Positions 1 to 5,847 of a stretch of 6,047 nt of DNA are shown here, piece after piece (the first letter of the stretch is position 1; each line of letters starts with the position of its first letter). The translations under genes and the position numbers were made by a program. A model generated the notes under the pieces. That model saw only the letters and a program-made list of their open reading frames with translations, did not search any database and was not told the DNA's origin. This stretch comes from an uncultured Leucobacter sp. (GTDB taxonomy: Bacteria; Actinomycetota; Actinomycetes; Actinomycetales; Microbacteriaceae), in NCBI GenBank assembly GCA_937872275.1, contig CALMSE010000283.1, forward strand, positions 1 to 6,047. Direction: 5' to 3'.

Positions 1-1
1 C

Positions 2-193
2 CCGGCCGACGCGGCGCGGGCGAGCGACCCCGCCACGCCGGCGAGCGAACTGCACGCGCTGAGCACGAGGCGCGAGCTCTGGCTGTACCTCGCCGCCAAC
101 CCGGCGCTCTACCCGGCGCTGCGCGACTGGCTCGCCTCGACCGGCGACCCGGCGGTGCTCGCAGCGCTCTCGCGGAACCCCGCACGCGGCTGA
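2..193 (+). CDS. Variant leucine-rich-repeat (LRV) protein, C-terminal fragment
   Basis: The frame is open from the left edge to a TGA at 191-193 and gives 63 residues; the start lies outside the window. The visible part reads as one repeat module: DPATPASELHAL, then RRELWLYLAANPALYPAL, then RDWLASTGDPAVLAAL, ending SRNPARG. This spacing (DPATP, then a W/Y-L-A-A-N-P core, Y-P-x-L, W-L, GDPAV-x-A-L) matches the variant leucine-rich-repeat domain that I know from many actinobacterial proteins, usually as a repeated or terminal helical scaffold for protein contacts. The family assignment is recognition from memory, and the function of the whole protein cannot be judged from this tail. The gene converges on the MFS transporter gene, with 21 nt between the two stops and no convincing terminator. 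Confidence 0.72.
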   Translation, partial: PADAARASDPATPASELHALSTRRELWLYLAANPALYPALRDWLASTGDPAVLAALSRNPARG

Positions 194-214
194 GCGCGGC
201 CGACGGGGCGGGCG

Positions 215-1468
215 TCAGCGATCGGTCATGCGCAGCCCGCCCCGGCGGATCGCGTAGCCCCAGGCCAGGGCGCCCGAGAGCAGCACCACGCCCGTGATCA
301 TGCCGACCGTGCCGGCCCACCCCCAGCTCGCGAAGAAGAGACCGCCCACCCAGCCGAGCAGGCTCGAGCCCGCGTAGTAGCAGAGGTTGTAGAGGGGCGG
401 CACCAGGCTGCGGCCCTCGTTCGACCGCCTCGGGGCGACGGCGCTCGTCACCGAGTGCGCGGCGAAGAACGCTCCCGTGAACAGCACGAGCCCGACGATG
501 ACCCCGACGAGAGACTGCATGAGGGTGAGCGCGAGCCCGCCGGTCATCACGACGACGCTCGCCAGCACGGTGCCGGTCGGCGTCAGGCGCGGCACGAGGC
601 GCCACACCCAGCGCGAGGCGGCGGCGCCGGCGAGGTAGGCGAGAAAGATCCACGACACCTGCGCGAGCGAGAGCCCGAACGGCGGCTGCTCCAGCCGGAA
701 GGTCAGATAGTTGTAGGCCGCCACGAAGCCGCCCATCAGCAGGAACGCCTGCGCGATCGCGACCGCCACCCCCGGGTTGCGCAGATTGGCGAGGACGGCC
801 CGCAGCAGCGGCGGGTTCGGCGCGGGCCGCATCGCGGTGCGCGGCACCAGCGCGAGGAAGCCGACCGCGCAGAACGCCGCGAGCACCGTGACCACGCCGA
901 GCCCCAGCCGCCAGCTCAGCGGCTCCGCCGCCTCGGCGGCGACGATGCGCCCGGTGAGCCCGCCGATCGTATTGCCCGCGATGTAGGTGCCGATCGCCAC
1001 GCCGAGCACGGCGGGGCGGACCGTCTCCGCCAGCGCCGTCACCGCGATCGCGGGGATGCCGGCGAGCGCGATCCCCTCGATCACGCGGATCGTCACGAGC
1101 AGCTCGAAGCTCGGCGCGAAGGGCAGCAGCAGGCCGACGACCACCGCGGCGACGATGGCCCAGCGCATCGCGCGCACTCGCCCGACGCGGTCGGAGAGCC
1201 GCGCCCACGGCAGCACGCCGGCCGCGACGCCGATCGTGGCGGCGCCCACCGCCCATGACGAGGTGCCGGCAGAGACGCCGAACTCGAGGGCGATGTCGGG
1301 CAGCAGTCCCTGCGGCGAATACAGTTGCACGAAGGTGGCGAGCCCCGCGCAGAACAGGGCGATCATCGCGCGCCGATAGGCGGGGCTGTTCGCGGACGCG
1401 CGCGGATCCGCCCCCGCGTTCGGCGGATCGACCGGCCCCTCGGCCCGCGTCGCGCCCGCCCCCGACAC
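215..1468 (-). CDS. DHA1-type MFS transporter (YnfM/AraJ-like), 12 TM
   Basis: This is a predicted inner-membrane exporter of 417 residues; the substrate is unknown. From the chosen GTG, about 12 hydrophobic segments follow (roughly 33-52, 67-88, 101-118, 122-144, 153-175, 187-208, 234-253, 267-285, 299-317, 319-340, 360-380, 384-405), with an unusually polar N-terminus of about 30 residues. MFS motif A lies between TM2 and TM3 as RLSDRVGRVR (about 90-99). LYSPQGLLPDIA after TM1 and YNYLTFRLEQPPFGLS in the second half are typical of the YnfM/AraJ-like efflux branch. The second-half copy of motif A is degenerate (SRWVWRLVPRLT). The frame stays open to 1576, but an ATG there would overlap purE by 101 nt and add low-complexity Arg/Ser/Pro residues. 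The GTG at 1466-1468 begins 7 nt after the purE stop and is the only GTG before the first internal ATG (1364-1366), which lies too close to TM1. The tight spacing implies cotranscription with purE. The exact start is the least certain part. Confidence 0.86.
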   Translation of the reverse strand: MSGAGATRAEGPVDPPNAGADPRASANSPAYRRAMIALFCAGLATFVQLYSPQGLLPDIALEFGVSAGTSSWAVGAATIGVAAGVLPWARLSDRVGRVRAMRWAIVAAVVVGLLLPFAPSFELLVTIRVIEGIALAGIPAIAVTALAETVRPAVLGVAIGTYIAGNTIGGLTGRIVAAEAAEPLSWRLGLGVVTVLAAFCAVGFLALVPRTAMRPAPNPPLLRAVLANLRNPGVAVAIAQAFLLMGGFVAAYNYLTFRLEQPPFGLSLAQVSWIFLAYLAGAAASRWVWRLVPRLTPTGTVLASVVVMTGGLALTLMQSLVGVIVGLVLFTGAFFAAHSVTSAVAPRRSNEGRSLVPPLYNLCYYAGSSLLGWVGGLFFASWGWAGTVGMITGVVLLSGALAWGYAIRRGGLRMTDR

Positions 1469-1475
1469 GCCCCGC

Positions 1476-1982
1476 CTACTCGGCGATGCGCGCTTGCAGG
1501 GCGGCGTTCTTCGTCTCGACGAGCTCGGCGAGCCCGGTCGCGTAGGCGTCGAGCCTCGCGGCGAGCTCGGCGTCATGGGCGCCGAGCATGCGCACCGCGA
1601 GCAGCCCGGCGTTCTTGGCCCCGCCGATCGACACCGTGGCGACGGGGATGCCGCCGGGCATCTGCACGATCGAGAGCAGCGAGTCGAGACCGTCGAGCTT
1701 CGCGAGCGGCACCGGTACCCCGATGACGGGCAGCGTCGTCATCGAGGCCACCATGCCGGGCAGGTGAGCCGCGCCGCCGGCACCCGCGATGATCGCCTTG
1801 AGGCCGCGGCCCACCGCCCCGCGCGCGTAGGCCACCATCTTCTCGGGGGTGCGATGGGCGCTCACGACCTCGACCTCGTGCGGGATCCCGAACTCGCGCA
1901 GCACCTGCACCGCGTCGCTCATCACGTTGAAGTCGCTGTCGCTGCCCATGATCACGCCGACGAGGGGCGCCTCTTCTGCCAT
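1476..1982 (-). CDS. purE: N5-carboxyaminoimidazole ribonucleotide mutase PurE
   Basis: This is the class I PurE enzyme of de novo purine synthesis. It moves the carboxyl group of N5-CAIR to C4, giving CAIR, and takes its substrate from PurK. The protein has 168 residues, normal for bacterial PurE. Signature motifs are all present: GSDSD (13-17), which binds substrate phosphate; SAHRTP (41-46) with the catalytic-site His43; the [12 protein letters not shown] loop (66-77); and [10 protein letters not shown] (120-129). The ATG at 1980-1982 is preceded by GGTAGG and GAGG on the minus strand, acceptable as ribosome sites, and the protein begins with the expected [12 protein letters not shown] strand. 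The gene lies downstream of purK in the same direction, but about 175 nt separate them and a large palindrome sits between. The MFS transporter follows after 7 nt. The protein is probably cytosolic and octameric, as known for the family. Confidence 0.97.
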   Translation of the reverse strand: MAEEAPLVGVIMGSDSDFNVMSDAVQVLREFGIPHEVEVVSAHRTPEKMVAYARGAVGRGLKAIIAGAGGAAHLPGMVASMTTLPVIGVPVPLAKLDGLDSLLSIVQMPGGIPVATVSIGGAKNAGLLAVRMLGAHDAELAARLDAYATGLAELVETKNAALQARIAE

Positions 1983-2053
1983 GCCTCGATCCTACCCATC
2001 TCTCTCATGCCGCCCGCCCGCCCTCGGCCCGTCACCCGGTGCTTCTTCCCGCT

Positions 2054-2129
2054 GAGAACGCATCCGAGTGCCGAGAGCGCACCGAGATCACGTGATCTGG
2101 ATGTGCTCTCGGCACTCGGATGCGTTCTC
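2054..2129. repeat. 76-bp near-perfect palindrome between purK and purE
   Basis: The outer arms (2054-2078 and 2105-2129) are perfectly complementary over 25 bp, starting GAGAACGCATCC and ending GGATGCGTTCTC. The core AGATCACGTGATCT (2085-2098) is a perfect 14-bp palindrome. Only three of the 38 symmetric positions fail to pair (2079/2104, 2082/2101, 2084/2099), and one is a G-U wobble in either transcript strand. Relative to the minus-strand genes it begins about 28 nt after the purK stop and ends about 71 nt before the purE start. No run of T follows on either strand, so it is not a textbook intrinsic terminator. It could be a dispersed palindromic element of the REP/MITE kind, a processing hairpin, or a partial terminator between the two pur genes. 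I see no second copy in the window. Confidence 0.9.
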
Positions 2130-2157
2130 GAGGGCCCGGGCGCGGCGAGCGGAGGGA

Positions 2158-3318
2158 TCAGCGGAACATGTCGGCGGCCGCGCGCGCCTCGGCCCGAACC
2201 TCCGCGAGATCGTCGCCCGTCACCGTGACGTGCCCGACCTTGCGGCCCGGCCGCGGCAGCTTGTCGTAGCTGTGGATCTTGGCGCGGGGGTGGTCGGCGA
2301 GCACCGAGGCGTAGCGCACCGGCATCGGGCCCTCGGCCGGCCCTCCGAGCACGTTCACCATCACCGCCGCCGGCGTCGTCATCGAGGTGTCGCCGAGCGG
2401 CAGGTCGGCCACCGCGCGCAGGTGCTGCTCGAACTGGCTCGTCACCGACCCCTCGATCGAGAAGTGCCCCGAGTTGTGCGGGCGCATGGCGAGCTCGTTC
2501 ACGAGTACCCGGCCGTCGCGAGTCTCGAACATCTCCACGGCGAGCACCCCGGTGACCCCCACGCCCTCGGCGACGACGCGGCCGATGCGCGCGGCCTCCT
2601 CGAGCGTGGCGGGATCCGCGACCGGCGCGGGGGCGAGCACCTCGGCGCAGACGCCGTTCTCCTGCACGGTCTCGACGACCGGCCAGGTGCGCGTCTCGCC
2701 GCTCGGCCGGCGCGCCACGAGCTGCGAGAGCTCGCGGGTGAAGTCGACGAGCTCCTCGGCGAGCAGATGACCGCCGCGGCCGTCCTCGGCGAGCGCGGTG
2801 AACCAGTCGCGAGCCTCGTCCGCCTGCGAGACGACGCGCACACCCTTGCCGTCGTAGCCGCCGCGAGCGGTCTTCACGACGGCGCGGCCCCCGTTCGCCT
2901 CGATGAAGGCCTGCAGCCCGGCCTCGTCCGAGACGGTCGCCCACACGGGCACGGGCACGCCGAGCTCGGCGAGCTTCCTCCGCATCGAGACCTTGTCCTG
3001 GGCGTACTGCAGCGCCTCGGGCCTCGGATGCACCGCGACCCCGCGGGCCTCGAGCTCCCGCAGGATGGGCTGCGGCACGTGCTCGTGATCGAAGGTGACG
3101 ACGTCGACGGTGTCGGCGAAGGCGTACACGGTCTCGGGATCGCGGTAGTCGCCGACCGCATCGGCGGCGCGATCGGCGCTCGAGCCGGAGACCTCGGCGA
3201 GCACGCTGATGCGCAGGCCCAGGTGGATCGCGGGCGGCACCATCATGCGGGCGAGCTGGCCGCCGCCGATCACGCCGATGCGGATGATGCCGTTCTCGCT
3301 CGAAGCCATGCCCTCCAT
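2158..3318 (-). CDS. purK: N5-carboxyaminoimidazole ribonucleotide synthase PurK
   Basis: This ATP-grasp enzyme carboxylates AIR with bicarbonate and ATP to N5-CAIR, the substrate of PurE. It has 386 residues, longer than the E. coli enzyme but ordinary for actinobacteria. An N-terminal nucleotide-fold strand with GVIGGGQLARM lies at 15-25, and TFDHEHVP (75-82) is the actinobacterial form of the TFEFENVP motif. ALQYAQDK is at 102-109, and the ATP-grasp glycine-rich loop KTARGGYDGKGV at 149-160. The metal/ATP-site segment NELAMRPHNSGHFS is at 274-287, and a C-terminal domain ends at ADMFR. Two ATG codons compete. The first (3316-3318) has no clear ribosome site. The second (3307-3309, residue 4) has GGAGGG only 1-2 nt upstream, too close to be ideal. 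The choice alters three residues only. The gene diverges from the DHA2 exporter operon. I could not identify a purK promoter with confidence in the 222-nt divergent region; 3319-3414 holds nothing else that I recognise. Confidence 0.97.
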   Translation of the reverse strand: MEGMASSENGIIRIGVIGGGQLARMMVPPAIHLGLRISVLAEVSGSSADRAADAVGDYRDPETVYAFADTVDVVTFDHEHVPQPILRELEARGVAVHPRPEALQYAQDKVSMRRKLAELGVPVPVWATVSDEAGLQAFIEANGGRAVVKTARGGYDGKGVRVVSQADEARDWFTALAEDGRGGHLLAEELVDFTRELSQLVARRPSGETRTWPVVETVQENGVCAEVLAPAPVADPATLEEAARIGRVVAEGVGVTGVLAVEMFETRDGRVLVNELAMRPHNSGHFSIEGSVTSQFEQHLRAVADLPLGDTSMTTPAAVMVNVLGGPAEGPMPVRYASVLADHPRAKIHSYDKLPRPGRKVGHVTVTGDDLAEVRAEARAAADMFR

Positions 3319-3414
3319 TCTGCCGCACGCGACAGGGCCGCCGTCTCCCGCAGCGGTCTTCCCACGGAAACCGTCCCTGCTCGGAATGGGACACGGGAAG
3401 GCGCACGGGCTCCG

Positions 3415-3440
3415 GATTAGTTGACATAGGTCAACTAATC
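3415..3440. promoter_or_regulatory. Operator 1: 26-bp inverted repeat, probable MarR site
   Basis: Perfect inverted repeat GATTAGTTGAC - ATAG - GTCAACTAATC with 11-bp arms and a 4-nt spacer. It contains the TTGACA -35 hexamer (3421-3426) of the exporter promoter. The same core, AGTTGAC-N4-GTCAACT, recurs at 3448-3465, centred 29 bp away. Short AT-richer palindromes of this size in front of efflux genes are typical MarR-family operators, and a MarR gene is the second gene of this operon. Assignment to that protein is inference from position. Confidence 0.82.
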
Positions 3441-3450
3441 GACATATAGT
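3421..3450 (+). promoter_or_regulatory. Sigma-70-type promoter of the exporter-marR operon
   Basis: The -35 hexamer TTGACA (3421-3426, full consensus) and the -10 hexamer TATAGT (3445-3450, five of six consensus) are separated by 18 nt. Transcription would be expected to begin near 3456-3458, leaving a leader of about 84 nt before the ATG at 3541. The stretch is noticeably AT-rich against the surrounding high GC. Both promoter boxes overlap inverted repeats, so a bound repressor would block polymerase directly. Confidence 0.8.
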
Positions 3451-3465
3451 TGACCGTCGTCAACT
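3448..3465. promoter_or_regulatory. Operator 2: AGTTGAC-N4-GTCAACT, probable MarR site
   Basis: Perfect 7-bp arms (3448-3454 and 3459-3465) flank a 4-nt spacer CGTC. The left arm starts inside the -10 box, and the repeat covers the predicted transcription start. It has the same arms and spacer length as operator 1 but lacks the outer ATT/AAT extension, so it may bind more weakly. With centres 29 bp apart (just under three helical turns), two dimers could sit on roughly the same DNA face. Confidence 0.8.
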
Positions 3466-3469
3466 TTCA

Positions 3470-3507
3470 GGCCTCCCGTCGAACGCGACTCGCGAACCGC
3501 CGAGGCC
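3470..3507 (+). other. Possible leader hairpin in the exporter 5' UTR
   Basis: GGCCTC (3470-3475) can pair with GAGGCC (3502-3507), and inside that loop CGCG (3484-3487) can pair with CGCG (3491-3494) across a 3-nt loop. The structure lies in the predicted leader, between the transcription start and the weak ribosome site. Short GC stems arise readily by chance at this GC content, so a regulatory role is only a suggestion. No U-tract follows. Confidence 0.3.
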
Positions 3508-3522
3508 GGACCCGCAGCAGCG

Positions 3523-3527
3523 AAGGA
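3523..3527 (+). promoter_or_regulatory. Weakly placed ribosome binding site of the DHA2 exporter gene
   Basis: AAGGA is the only purine-rich Shine-Dalgarno-like string ahead of the ATG at 3541. It leaves 13 nt between the site and the start, longer than the usual 5-9. No alternative ATG, GTG or TTG in frame lies between it and 3541, and the next in-frame Met (residue 48) is already inside TM1, so the ATG at 3541 stands. The spacing suggests modest translation initiation. Confidence 0.5.
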
Positions 3528-3540
3528 CCACCACTCCCAG

Positions 3541-5328
3541 ATGTCACAGCCCGCACGCCCCGCCCAGCAGAGCGAGAACAACCGGAAGCGCGAGAAGAAC
3601 GAACTCGACCTTCACAGCGATCCGCGCGAGGTGCTCGTCGGCCGCGCGAAGACCCTCGCGCTGACGGGGCTCTTCCTCAGCATGGCGGTCTCCATGCTCT
3701 CCATGTCGGTCGTCGGCACCTCGATGCCGCTCATCATCGCCGACATCGGCGGCGACCAGGCGGCCTTCACCTGGGTGATGACCGCCACCATGCTGGCGAG
3801 CGCCATCACGACCCCCATCTGGGGCAAGCTCGCCGACCTCACCAGCAAGAAGGCGCTGCTGCAGATCTCGCTCATCGTGTTCGTGCTCGGCTCCGCGGTC
3901 GCCGGCCTCGCGCACGACCCGGCCTGGCTCATCACCTCGCGCGTGTTCCAGGGCATCGGCGCCGGCGGCCTCGGCGCGCTCGGCCAGATCGTGCTCGCCG
4001 AGATCATCAGCCCCCGCGAGCGCGGCAAGTACATGGGCATCATGGGCGCGATCATGGCCGTCGCCACGGTGGGCGGCCCGCTGCTCGGCGGATGGATCAC
4101 CGACGCCTTCGGCTGGCGCTGGAACTTCTACGTCGCCGTGCCCATCGCCCTGGTCGCGATCGTCGTGCTGCAGCGCACGCTGAAGCTGCACACCGTGAAG
4201 CAGCGGGTGAAGATCGACTACTGGGGCGCCGTGCTCATCTCGGCCGGCTTCTCGAGCCTGCTCATCTGGGTGACCCTCGGCGGCTCCAACTTCGCATGGT
4301 GGTCGTGGGAGACCCTCGCAATGGTCGGCGGCGGCCTGCTCGCGCTCGGGCTGGCCGTCGTGGTCGAGCTGCGCGCCGAGGAGCCGCTGATCCCGCTCAC
4401 CCTCTTCAAGAACCGCACCTTCACGCTGGCGGTGCTCGCGAGCCTCGCGGTGGGCCTCGCCATGTTCGGCACGGCGGTCTTCCTCGGCCAGTACATGCAG
4501 CTCGCACGCGGCAAGACGCCGACCGAGTCGGGCCTGCTCACGATCCCGATGATGGCGGGCGTGCTGATCTCCTCGACGATCGCAGGGCAGCTGATCACCC
4601 GCTTCGGCAAGTGGAAGAGCTACATGGTGACGGGCTCGCTGCTGCTGCTCGCGGGCATGCTGATGATGGGCCAGCTGCGCTACGACACCTCCTTCTGGTT
4701 CGTGGGCGTGGCGATGTTCGTGCTGGGCTCGGGCGTCGGCCTCTGCATGCAGAACCTCGTGCTCGTGGTGCAGAACACGGTCGCGCCGACGCAGATGGGC
4801 GCGGCGAGCTCCACGGTGACGTTCTTCCGCACCCTCGGGGGCACCGCGGGCATGTCGGCGATGGGGGCCATGCTCGCCACCCAGGTCGCCTCCTACATGA
4901 GGGAGGGGCTCGCGGATCTCGCGGGCACGAACCCCGACGCGCTCGCCGGCGCCGACTCGCTCGCGGGCGGCGTGATCCCGAAGATCGCGGAGCTGCCCGA
5001 ACCCCTGCGGCTCGTCGTCGAGGCGGCCTACGGCCACGCCATCGGCAACATCTTCCTCGCGGCCTCCCCCGTCGCGCTCATCGCGATCATCGCCATCGCC
5101 TTCCTGCCGAACATCCCGCTCGGTTCGATGAACAACGCCCAGAAGCTCGCAGCGGAGCGCGCCGCCGAGGCCGCCGCCGAGGCCGCGGGCGAGGAGCTCG
5201 TCGATGGCGGACTGCTCGTCGAGACGGACGAGGACGCGCTGCGGGCCGAGCGGGCGCAGGCGACGGACGCGGATCCCGCCGCACCCGACGAGGGGCCCGG
5301 TCGCACGGCCGAGGCGAGGCTGTCGTGA
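3541..5328 (+). CDS. DHA2 (EmrB/QacA-type) multidrug MFS exporter, 14 TM
   Basis: This is a predicted drug/H+ antiporter of the cytoplasmic membrane, 595 residues. A charged cytosolic N-terminus of about 37 residues precedes the first membrane segment. GTSMPLIIADIGGDQAAFTWV (split at about 59-79) is the TM1-TM2 motif of the DHA2 branch. Motif A is GKLADLTSKK (95-104), motif B is SRVFQGIGAGGLGAL (133-147), and the antiporter motif C is TVGGPLLGGW (176-185). TFFRTLGGTAG (427-437) is typical of the second half of EmrB-like proteins. About 14 hydrophobic segments are visible, with a loop near 460-495 before the last one. After FLPNIPL (521-527) an Ala/Glu/Asp-rich tail of roughly 65 residues is predicted to be cytosolic and partly disordered. 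The gene is first in an operon with marR, sharing a 4-nt overlap, and its promoter carries two operators. The substrate cannot be deduced. Confidence 0.95.
   Translation: MSQPARPAQQSENNRKREKNELDLHSDPREVLVGRAKTLALTGLFLSMAVSMLSMSVVGTSMPLIIADIGGDQAAFTWVMTATMLASAITTPIWGKLADLTSKKALLQISLIVFVLGSAVAGLAHDPAWLITSRVFQGIGAGGLGALGQIVLAEIISPRERGKYMGIMGAIMAVATVGGPLLGGWITDAFGWRWNFYVAVPIALVAIVVLQRTLKLHTVKQRVKIDYWGAVLISAGFSSLLIWVTLGGSNFAWWSWETLAMVGGGLLALGLAVVVELRAEEPLIPLTLFKNRTFTLAVLASLAVGLAMFGTAVFLGQYMQLARGKTPTESGLLTIPMMAGVLISSTIAGQLITRFGKWKSYMVTGSLLLLAGMLMMGQLRYDTSFWFVGVAMFVLGSGVGLCMQNLVLVVQNTVAPTQMGAASSTVTFFRTLGGTAGMSAMGAMLATQVASYMREGLADLAGTNPDALAGADSLAGGVIPKIAELPEPLRLVVEAAYGHAIGNIFLAASPVALIAIIAIAFLPNIPLGSMNNAQKLAAERAAEAAAEAAGEELVDGGLLVETDEDALRAERAQATDADPAAPDEGPGRTAEARLS
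5316..5319 (+). promoter_or_regulatory. Ribosome binding site deciding the GTG start of marR
   Basis: GAGG at 5316-5319, within GAGGCGAGG (5311-5319) at the end of the exporter gene, leaves 5 nt before the GTG at 5325. This is good Shine-Dalgarno spacing and supports the GTG over any later in-frame codon, since the first internal Met (residue 38) is already inside the DNA-binding domain. Confidence 0.7.
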
Positions 5329-5831
5329 TCCCCGAGATCATCGCCGAGTTCGGCCAGCTCTTCGCGATCGCGAGGGTGCGCTGGGCCAGGCTCGCCCCCC
5401 AACTGCACCCGGAGCTGCGAGGGCCCGACCTGCTGATGCTGCAGACGATCGCCCGCAAGGGACCCATCACCGCGACCGAGCTCGCCCAGCTGCTCTCCAC
5501 GGACAAGACCCTCGTGAGCCGGCAGATCTCCCGCATGCGGCAGCTGGGGCTGGTCGACGCGGTGAGCGACGAGGCGGACCGCCGCGTCGTGCTGCTCTCG
5601 GCGAGCGCGGAGGCGCGCAGGACCCTCGGAGAGCTGCACGCGCACCTCTCCGAGAGCTACGAGCGGCGGCTGGCCGGCTGGAGCGACGAGGATCTCGCGA
5701 CCTTCAGGGATCTGCTGCACCGCTTCAACGCGACATCCCCCGTGCCCGAGGCGGAGGGGCCCGCCGCGCGCTGCTCGGCTCGCCAGGCGGCGGAGCAGGG
5801 CGAGCGCCCGGCGATCCGCCCGCCTCTGTAG
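5325..5831 (+). CDS. MarR-family transcriptional regulator
   Basis: This is a winged helix-turn-helix regulator of 168 residues, likely a dimer that represses its own operon. An N-terminal helix (3-26) is followed by the DNA-binding domain. LRGPDLLMLQTIARKGPI (31-48) leads to TATELAQLLSTDK (49-61), the recognition helix TLVSRQISRMRQLGLV (62-77), and the wing with the conserved SDEADRRVVLLS (81-92). The helix 93-135 with SYERRLAGWSDEDLATFRDLLHRF is the usual C-terminal dimerisation part. A tail of about 30 residues rich in Ala, Glu and Pro follows, with the single Cys150. The start is a GTG whose TG forms part of the exporter stop (GTGA, 5325-5328), so translation is probably coupled. The matching operators AGTTGAC-N4-GTCAACT at the promoter suggest autorepression relieved by a ligand, which is inferred. 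The regulator sits downstream of its target, less common than the marR-first arrangement. Confidence 0.93.
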   Translation: MIPEIIAEFGQLFAIARVRWARLAPQLHPELRGPDLLMLQTIARKGPITATELAQLLSTDKTLVSRQISRMRQLGLVDAVSDEADRRVVLLSASAEARRTLGELHAHLSESYERRLAGWSDEDLATFRDLLHRFNATSPVPEAEGPAARCSARQAAEQGERPAIRPPL

Positions 5832-5847
5832 GCTCGGGGCTGCCGGG

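Noticed and set aside
189..219. GCTGA/TCAGC repeat between the LRV gene and the MFS gene as a terminator
   Set aside because: The arms are 5 bp and simply contain the two opposed TGA stop codons. The 21-nt loop and absence of a T-run make it uninformative.
1469..1576. A 36-residue N-terminal extension of the DHA1 transporter overlapping purE
   Set aside because: It is Ser/Pro/Arg-rich, lies inside the purE coding region, and has no family resemblance. The GTG at 1466-1468 just after the purE stop is more sensible.
2054..2129. CRISPR or tandem-repeat array at the purK-purE gap
   Set aside because: There is a single inverted pair and no spaced direct repeats, and no cas-like gene in the window.
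1952..3427. A 491-codon minus-strand open frame, and a 450-codon plus-strand frame at 2068-3420, across purK
   Set aside because: Both are Arg-rich or His-rich shadows of purK, whose protein has all expected motifs. Similar peptides at their ends only reflect the palindrome being read on both strands.
3415..3463. A divergent purK promoter on the minus strand using TTGACC or TTGACG as the -35 box
   Set aside because: The palindromes automatically supply TTGAC on the other strand, but no good -10 box stands 16-18 nt away, so I could not support it.
3450..5831. A 793-codon open frame on the plus strand running through the whole exporter gene and into marR
   Set aside because: Its first 625 or so codons are Arg/His/Gly/Ala-rich shadow translation of the exporter in another frame, caused by high GC and few stops. 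Only the last 168 codons, from the GTG at 5325, are a real gene.
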